Origin: a bacterium
GTDB lineage: Bacteria; Joyebacterota; Joyebacteria; Joyebacterales; Joyebacteraceae
Reading direction: 5' to 3'
Length of the DNA: 64,000 nt
NCBI GenBank assembly: GCA_029990205.1
Contig: JAPEKQ010000004.1
Location: forward strand, 1-64,000
The position numbers and the translations under genes were made by a program. Shown piece by piece: positions 59,066-64,000 of this stretch. Each line of letters starts with the position of its first letter. Position 1 is the stretch's first letter. The notes under the pieces were generated by a model. The model saw only the letters and a program-made list of their open reading frames with translations. It was not told the origin of the DNA and searched no databases.

Positions 59066-61384
59066 ATGGACACTCAGCAAGACACGACGCGCGGGGCCGG
59101 GCGGAGGATCATCCTCGCGTCCAACACCTCCTGGTACCTCGACAACTTCCGCGGCGAGATGATGCGGCGGCTGGTCGACCAAGGCTGGGAAGTCCACGCG
59201 ACCGCGCCCGACGATGAGTACCGGGAGGCGCTCGAGAAGCTCGGCGCTCACTTCGTGCTGTGGCCGCTGAGCCGGCGCTCCCTGTCTCCGGTCGCCAACG
59301 CCGTCGCCTTCCTCCGGGTCCTGCAGCTCTACCGGAGACTGCGGCCCGATGTCGTCCACCACTTCACGATCAAACCCGTCATCCTCGGGGGCATCGCCGC
59401 GCGGCTCACGGGCGTCCCCGCCATCATCCAGTCGGTCACCGGTCTGGGACACGCGTTCTCGGGACCCGCGCCGCTCCGCGTGATCGCGCTGACGCTCTAC
59501 CGTCTCGCGCTTGGCGGCCGCGCGGTCACGATCTTCCAGAACGCCGACGACATGCAGACGATACTCGAAGCCGGGGTCACGGTCCGGCGACGGTGCCGCC
59601 TCATCCGCGGCTCCGGCATCGACACGGAGCGCTTCGGCAGCATCCCGGCGCCGACGACCGACCGGCCGGTGACCTTCCTGATGGCCTGCAGGATGCTGTG
59701 GGCGAAGGGGGTCCGGGAGTTGGTCGAGGCCGCAGCACTGGTCCGAGAACGAGAACCGGACACGAGATTCCTCCTCGTCGGTGACTCCGACGAGGGCTCG
59801 CCCGACGCCATCCCCCGCGGGTGGCTCGAGTCGCTCTCCGGATCATCTCCGGTGGAGTGGCGACCGTTCGTGAAGGAGATCGAACCGACGCTCGCCGAGG
59901 CTCACGTCGTCGTCCTCCCGTCGCATCGCGAGGGACTCTCGCGTTCGCTCCTCGAAGGGTCAGCGGCGGGAAGACCACTGATCGCGACGGACGCTCCCGG
60001 CTGCCGCGAGATCGCCGTCGACGGGGTGACCGGGCGGACGGTCCCGGTCGGTGACACCGAGGCACTCGCGGACGCAATGGTCGCGTTCGCCGCGGACTAC
60101 GAGACCGCGCGTGCCATGGGATCACGCGGACGAGAACTCGTCGCAAGCGAGTTCTCTCTGGACCGCGTCATCGACGAGACGGTGGCGACGTATGAGGAGG
60201 CGCTCTCCGGTGGCGCGACGGACGGAACCGCGCTCCGCATCATGCACATCATCACCGGGCTCGGGACCGGCGGCGCCGAGCAGATGCTCACCCGGCTGCT
60301 CGAGTACGGGCACCGTGACCGGTTCCAGCCGGTCGTCGTCTCGCTTCGCGACGAGGGCGACCTCGGCGCGAGGATCCGCGCGCTCGGTGTTCCGCTCTAC
60401 GAACTTGGCATGACGCCGGGGCGGCCAAGCCTGACCGCGCTGCTCCGCCTCCGCGGGATCATCCGTCGCGAGGCGCCCGATGCCATCCAGACCTGGATGT
60501 ACCACGCCGACCTCATGGGCGGAATCGCGGCGAAACTCGCCGGCGGCGTCCCCCTCGCCTGGGGAATCCGGCACTCGACGTTCGACACCGCACTGACGAA
60601 GCCGGGATCGCTCCGCGTCGTCCGGCTCTGCGCGCGCCTCTCCCGCGTTCTCCCAAGCGCGATCATGACGAACTCGGAGGTGGCGAAGTCGACGCACGGC
60701 GAGATCGGGTACGACATCGGGATGATCCGTGTCATCCCGAATGGCTTCGATCTCTCACTCTACCGCCCGGATGCGGATGCTCACCGATGGCTCCGCTCCG
60801 AACTCGGCATCCCGGAGGATGCGATCGTCATCACGTCCGCCGGTCGCTCGCACCCCATGAAGGACCACGCGGGGATGCTCGCGGCAGCGGCTCTCCTGCA
60901 GTCAGAGCGGCGCGACGGAGCTCCGATCCACTTCGTGCTCTGCGGGACCGGTGTGACGCCGGAGAACGATGTACTGGGGAGCGCGGCGGCCTCGAAGCCT
61001 CTCGCCGGATGCGTCCATCTGCTCGGCAGACGCGACGACCTGAACCGAATCTACGCCGGGAGCGACATCTTCACGTCGCCGTCCGCGTTCGGTGAAGCTT
61101 TCCCGCAGGTCATCGGCGAGGCGATGTCATGCGGGACGCCGTGCGTCGTCACTGATGTCGGGGACTCCGCGATCATTGTGGGCGATACGGGGCTCGTCGT
61201 TCAGCCGAGAGATCCGGCGGCGCTGGCGGGCGCGTGGGGACGACTGGTCGACCTCGGCCGCGAGGGCAGGTTGGAGCTGGGCGCCCGGGCGCGGGAGCGC
61301 GTCCGGGAACACTTCGAGATCAGTCACATCGTCGAGAGCTTCGAAGAGTTTCACGCGGCTCTTGCGGCAAGGACCCGGCGGTAG
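59066..61384 (+). CDS. In-frame fusion of two GT4-family glycosyltransferases
   Basis: 772 residues, the only plus-strand gene. Residues ~14-385 form a complete GT-B glycosyltransferase (RRIILASNTSWYLDNFRG, VHHFTIKPVILGGIAA, IQSVTGLGHAFSG, RMLWAKGVRELVEAA, VLPSHREGLSRSLLEGSAAG). This resembles PglA/WbpS-like GT4 enzymes. Residues ~392-772 form a second one (IMHIITGLGTGGAEQMLTRL, VIPNGFDLSLYRPD, SAGRSHPMKDHAGML, PSAFGEAFPQVIGEAMSCG). Each half has the E-x7-E-type donor site (EG..SLLEG; EAFPQVIGEA), so both may be active and add two successive sugars. Its stop overlaps the convergent gene by 34 bases. The ribosome site is weak (ACGGGGCAACTG before ATG). Confidence 0.88.
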   Translation: MDTQQDTTRGAGRRIILASNTSWYLDNFRGEMMRRLVDQGWEVHATAPDDEYREALEKLGAHFVLWPLSRRSLSPVANAVAFLRVLQLYRRLRPDVVHHFTIKPVILGGIAARLTGVPAIIQSVTGLGHAFSGPAPLRVIALTLYRLALGGRAVTIFQNADDMQTILEAGVTVRRRCRLIRGSGIDTERFGSIPAPTTDRPVTFLMACRMLWAKGVRELVEAAALVREREPDTRFLLVGDSDEGSPDAIPRGWLESLSGSSPVEWRPFVKEIEPTLAEAHVVVLPSHREGLSRSLLEGSAAGRPLIATDAPGCREIAVDGVTGRTVPVGDTEALADAMVAFAADYETARAMGSRGRELVASEFSLDRVIDETVATYEEALSGGATDGTALRIMHIITGLGTGGAEQMLTRLLEYGHRDRFQPVVVSLRDEGDLGARIRALGVPLYELGMTPGRPSLTALLRLRGIIRREAPDAIQTWMYHADLMGGIAAKLAGGVPLAWGIRHSTFDTALTKPGSLRVVRLCARLSRVLPSAIMTNSEVAKSTHGEIGYDIGMIRVIPNGFDLSLYRPDADAHRWLRSELGIPEDAIVITSAGRSHPMKDHAGMLAAAALLQSERRDGAPIHFVLCGTGVTPENDVLGSAAASKPLAGCVHLLGRRDDLNRIYAGSDIFTSPSAFGEAFPQVIGEAMSCGTPCVVTDVGDSAIIVGDTGLVVQPRDPAALAGAWGRLVDLGREGRLELGARARERVREHFEISHIVESFEEFHAALAARTRR

Positions 61385-62490
61385 ACCGCGAGGGTCCGCT
61401 CGAACAACGCATCGGACGAGTACTCCGCCTGAACGAGAGCACGCCCGCGAGCGCCCATTGCCGCCCGAGCGTCTTCATCCATCCCAGCGAACGCCTCCAT
61501 CCGACCGGCGAAGAGAGCGGGATCACCGGGCTCCGCCAGAAGCCCGGTCTCGCCGTGCTTCACGAGCGCGCGAACATCACCGACCCCCGTCGCGATGACG
61601 GGACGCCCGAGCGAGAGCGCTTCGAGGACAGCATTGGGGAACCCCTCCCAGGCAGAGGTCAGCAGAGCGGCGTCGGCCGCGAGATACAGCGGGCGCACGT
61701 CGCGGACAGGATCAAGGAAGCGGATCGTCTCCCCCAGCCCCAGCTTCGCAGCCCGTCGTTTCACACTCTCACCGAAGGCGGCATCTCGACAGGAGCCGAC
61801 CCACACGATCGACAGACGCTGTCGGAGCTCATCGGGAAGCGCGGCGAGCGCATCGAGGAGCATGTGTGGGTCCTTCGCGTCGGCGAGTCGCGCGACGGTG
61901 ACGAACAACAGTCCGTTCTCGTCTCGCAAGTTCTCGCGACGGAACTGCGCGGCGCCCTCAAGCTCGGCGCCCGTCGGCTCCTCGACATCCACGCCGTTCG
62001 GGACGAGCGTGATCCGTCCGCGCCACGCCGGAGCCGCGTCCTCGACGTGCTCCCGGATGGCCTCCGCGTTGACGATCATCCCCGCCGCTCTACCCGCCAT
62101 CAGGTTCTCGGTGATGCGGACCCACGCGGTCCTGCCGAGGCTCACGCTTCGTTCGGAGAGGACAACCGGCGGACCGCCTGCGAAGGTCGCAAGTCTCGCG
62201 AGGATGCCGGGGCGGGCAAGATAGGTATGGATGAGATCGTAGTCGTTCTCGCGGATGAGTCGGGCGATGCGTGCGAGCGTCCTCGGGTCTCGCCCGCCTC
62301 CCGCGACGAGCGGATGCACCGGGACGCCCTCCGCGATGAGCTCCGGGACGAAGTGCGTGCGGTCGCGATAGTACGCGACCTCGGGCGCGATGATCTCACG
62401 ATCCGCCGCGCGGATGAGGGTCACGAGCTGGCGCTGCGCGCCTCCTGAACCGAGCCCGTCGATGATGTAGAGGATTCGCAGTGGCGGCAT
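61351..62490 (-). CDS. GT4-family glycosyltransferase
   Basis: 379 residues, a single GT-B enzyme. N-terminal ILYIIDGLGSGGAQRQLVTL, then VVLSERSVSLGRT, LVPNGVDVEEP, VARLADAKDPHMLLDALA and the donor-site SAWEGFPNAVLEALSLGRPVIA. It resembles the second half of the neighbouring fusion in motif order, so the two may share descent. It should transfer a nucleotide-linked sugar to a lipid-linked glycan at the cytoplasmic face. It starts one base after the stop of the PaaK-like gene and ends tail-to-tail within the fusion gene. Confidence 0.9.
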   Translation of the reverse strand: MPPLRILYIIDGLGSGGAQRQLVTLIRAADREIIAPEVAYYRDRTHFVPELIAEGVPVHPLVAGGGRDPRTLARIARLIRENDYDLIHTYLARPGILARLATFAGGPPVVLSERSVSLGRTAWVRITENLMAGRAAGMIVNAEAIREHVEDAAPAWRGRITLVPNGVDVEEPTGAELEGAAQFRRENLRDENGLLFVTVARLADAKDPHMLLDALAALPDELRQRLSIVWVGSCRDAAFGESVKRRAAKLGLGETIRFLDPVRDVRPLYLAADAALLTSAWEGFPNAVLEALSLGRPVIATGVGDVRALVKHGETGLLAEPGDPALFAGRMEAFAGMDEDARAAMGARGRALVQAEYSSDALFERTLAVYRRVLAARAA

Positions 62491-62491
62491 C

Positions 62492-63958
62492 TCACTCCCC
62501 CGCGCCGGGGTCGCCGGGGCGCGCCTCGCCCTCGGGAACGCCGGGAGCGTCTCCGGGCGTCTCGAGACCAGTGCCGGGGCCTTTCGACGACGCGACCTTC
62601 GAGATCGTGTACTCGTGCTTCCCGGACGCGGCGGGTGGGATCTCCTCTTCGATGGTGTAGACGACGCTGACCGGAGCGCCCAGAGCGCCGCGAATCCTCT
62701 CGGTCAGCGCGTCGCGCCGCGAGAGTATCCGCACGTCGGAACCGGATCTCGGAACGAGACGCACGCGGATCGTGTCCATGTCCTCCTGGACGATCTGGAA
62801 CTTGACGATCTCGCCCTCATTGAACTCGACGCCGATCATGTGCACCCAGAAGATCGGATCCACCACACCGCCGTCGGCGCGCCGGAAACACCCCACGTTC
62901 CTGCCGATGATGCGCTCCAGAAGCGGATACGGAAGCCCGCAGGCGCAGCGGTCGGGCCCGCGAACAGCCCGGTCTCCGATGCGGAAGCGGACCATCGGCA
63001 TCGTGTAGTTCCAGAGCCCCGTAACGAGAACCTCACCCTCCTCGCCGACCGCCGCCGGTCGGCCATCCCGGGTGATGAGTTCCAGATGGATATTCTCCGT
63101 GAAGACATGGAGCCCGTTGTGCTCCGCGCACTCCGCGGCGACACCGCCGACCTCCCGGCCACCGTACCGGTCGAACACGCGAACGCCGAATACGCGCTCA
63201 ACGCGCTCCCGCATGTGCGGGTGCAGCGTGCTCGCACTCGAGACCACGGACCGAAGCGGCGGCACGGTCTCACCCGTCTCCTCGACGAACCGCGCGAATG
63301 AGTCGAGCGCCGTCGCGTACCCCTCGAGCACGACGGGCCGCAGGCGACGCATGAACGCCGCATAGCCGCGCATCGTCTCTTCACCCATGTCGAACGCGTC
63401 AAGCGCGACGCGCCCGTAGAGGAACCGGCTCAATCTGAGACCGAGCGACACACGGTCGCGCAGGTCGCGCCGCGCGCCCCAGAGCTTCACGTGCCGCTCC
63501 GCCCGCTCGATACCGGCCCACTCGAGGAAGATCTGCGTCGCCGCGAGTGAGGAGGCAAGCTGCTCCCTGTCCTTGTAGAACCTCGTCGGCTCACCGGTCG
63601 AACCGCCCGAGGCGTCGAGGAAGGTTCCGCGTCCCATCTCGACCTTGAGATCCTCGAGACGTTCGCGCAGATGCTCCTTCGTCAGCACCGGGAACCTCGC
63701 GATGCAGGCCTCAGGATCCGCCGCGACCTCGCGGGCGTCGAGCGGACCGACGGTCTCGCGGTAGAACGGGACGTTCGTGGACGCATGAACGAGCAGCGCG
63801 CCCAGCCGCTCAAGATGCCTGGCGCGAGCTGTCTCGTGATCGTCCCGCTGGCACGCGCGGAACTCCTCGAGACGGGGCACGAGCGGGATTCGCTTGATCC
63901 GCGTCCAGACGAGCGGATCGACGATGCGGGTCGTGATGGCGCGTCTCAGATCGTTCAT
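62492..63958 (-). CDS. PaaK/CapK-like adenylate-forming enzyme
   Basis: About 488 residues from the ATG at 63958, with GGAAGGGG upstream. ANL-type motifs: DASGGSTGEPTRFY (P-loop, ~120), SASTLHPHMRERVERVFG, DRYGGREVGGVAAEC (~250), GLWNYTMPMVRFRIGD (~310), and CACGLPYPLLERIIGR. The small C-terminal domain follows and ends in a Pro/Gly-rich low-complexity tail. Close relatives are phenylacetate-CoA ligases and the CapK proteins found in capsule loci, whose substrates are mostly unknown. In this cluster it probably activates an acid that decorates the glycan, rather than degrading phenylacetate. Confidence 0.82.
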   Translation of the reverse strand: MNDLRRAITTRIVDPLVWTRIKRIPLVPRLEEFRACQRDDHETARARHLERLGALLVHASTNVPFYRETVGPLDAREVAADPEACIARFPVLTKEHLRERLEDLKVEMGRGTFLDASGGSTGEPTRFYKDREQLASSLAATQIFLEWAGIERAERHVKLWGARRDLRDRVSLGLRLSRFLYGRVALDAFDMGEETMRGYAAFMRRLRPVVLEGYATALDSFARFVEETGETVPPLRSVVSSASTLHPHMRERVERVFGVRVFDRYGGREVGGVAAECAEHNGLHVFTENIHLELITRDGRPAAVGEEGEVLVTGLWNYTMPMVRFRIGDRAVRGPDRCACGLPYPLLERIIGRNVGCFRRADGGVVDPIFWVHMIGVEFNEGEIVKFQIVQEDMDTIRVRLVPRSGSDVRILSRRDALTERIRGALGAPVSVVYTIEEEIPPAASGKHEYTISKVASSKGPGTGLETPGDAPGVPEGEARPGDPGAGE

Positions 63959-64000
63959 GAGCGCGCCCCTTCCGCTGCCGCGCGGTCGAGCCATGCGGCG

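Noticed and set aside
1-64000. CRISPR array, tRNA, rRNA or phage island
   Set aside because: I saw no regularly spaced direct repeats, no tRNA-like cloverleaf with CCA end, no rRNA-like stretch and no phage genes.

Overview
The window is a high-GC stretch of a Gram-negative bacterial chromosome. Nearly every gene is on the minus strand; the exception is one glycosyltransferase at 59066-61384. Many exported proteins carry a C-terminal FlgD/T9SS-type-A-like module (NTPNPFNP ... YDVSGRVV ... GSGVYF). There are PorV/UPF0164-like outer-membrane proteins, lamin-tail domains, right-handed beta-helix proteins and lipoproteins. This mix is typical of uncultured FCB-group lineages such as Eisenbacteria, Krumholzibacteriota or Latescibacterota. 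That assignment is inference from protein style; no rRNA or other marker gene is present.

Region 1 (1-11622). A probable IS3-type insertion sequence end sits at the left edge. Two giant paralogous beta-helix surface proteins follow, each with cohesin-like and dockerin-like modules on the same chain. The second has a consensus sigma-70 promoter and a long structured 5' leader.

Region 2 (11750-20677). One operon encodes secreted, mostly unrecognised proteins: two beta-rich proteins with similar C-termini, a two-domain PapD/DUF916-like protein, a secretin lipoprotein, two small exported proteins and a GH5-type mannanase/cellulase-like enzyme. Its promoter, its ~165-nt structured leader and two upstream sequence blocks recur in front of the beta-helix gene in region 1. 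The leader hairpin shows compensatory base changes between the copies. I consider this shared regulatory cassette, and the secretin/PapD-like/subunit operon it controls, the most likely undescribed biology here.

Region 3 (20733-50119). Seventeen genes run in one direction with overlaps or short gaps. The promoter-proximal part is an alpha-glucan (starch/glycogen/maltodextrin) capture and uptake locus. It holds a very large DOMON/glucodextranase-C-type surface protein, a PorV-like protein, two outer-membrane barrels (one fused to CBM48), a lipoprotein with two CBM48 domains, MalF-MalG-MalE-like importer parts, a glucodextranase-C-like protein, a GH57 enzyme flanked by CBM48 domains and a GH133 debranching enzyme. 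No MalK ATPase is in the window. After these come a VWA membrane protein, a lamin-tail protein, two more outer-membrane barrels and preT-preA. A clear intrinsic terminator ends the run.

Region 4 (50190-55177). A class III sirtuin, a NapH-type ferredoxin membrane protein and a CXXC mini-protein form one operon. Pyruvate phosphate dikinase follows as a separate unit.

Region 5 (55247-63958). This is a surface-polysaccharide locus: WecA/MraY-type initiating transferase, glucuronyl C5-epimerase-like protein, DegT-family aminotransferase, a rare in-frame fusion of two GT4 glycosyltransferases, another GT4 enzyme and a PaaK/CapK-like adenylating enzyme. I saw no tRNA, rRNA or CRISPR array.
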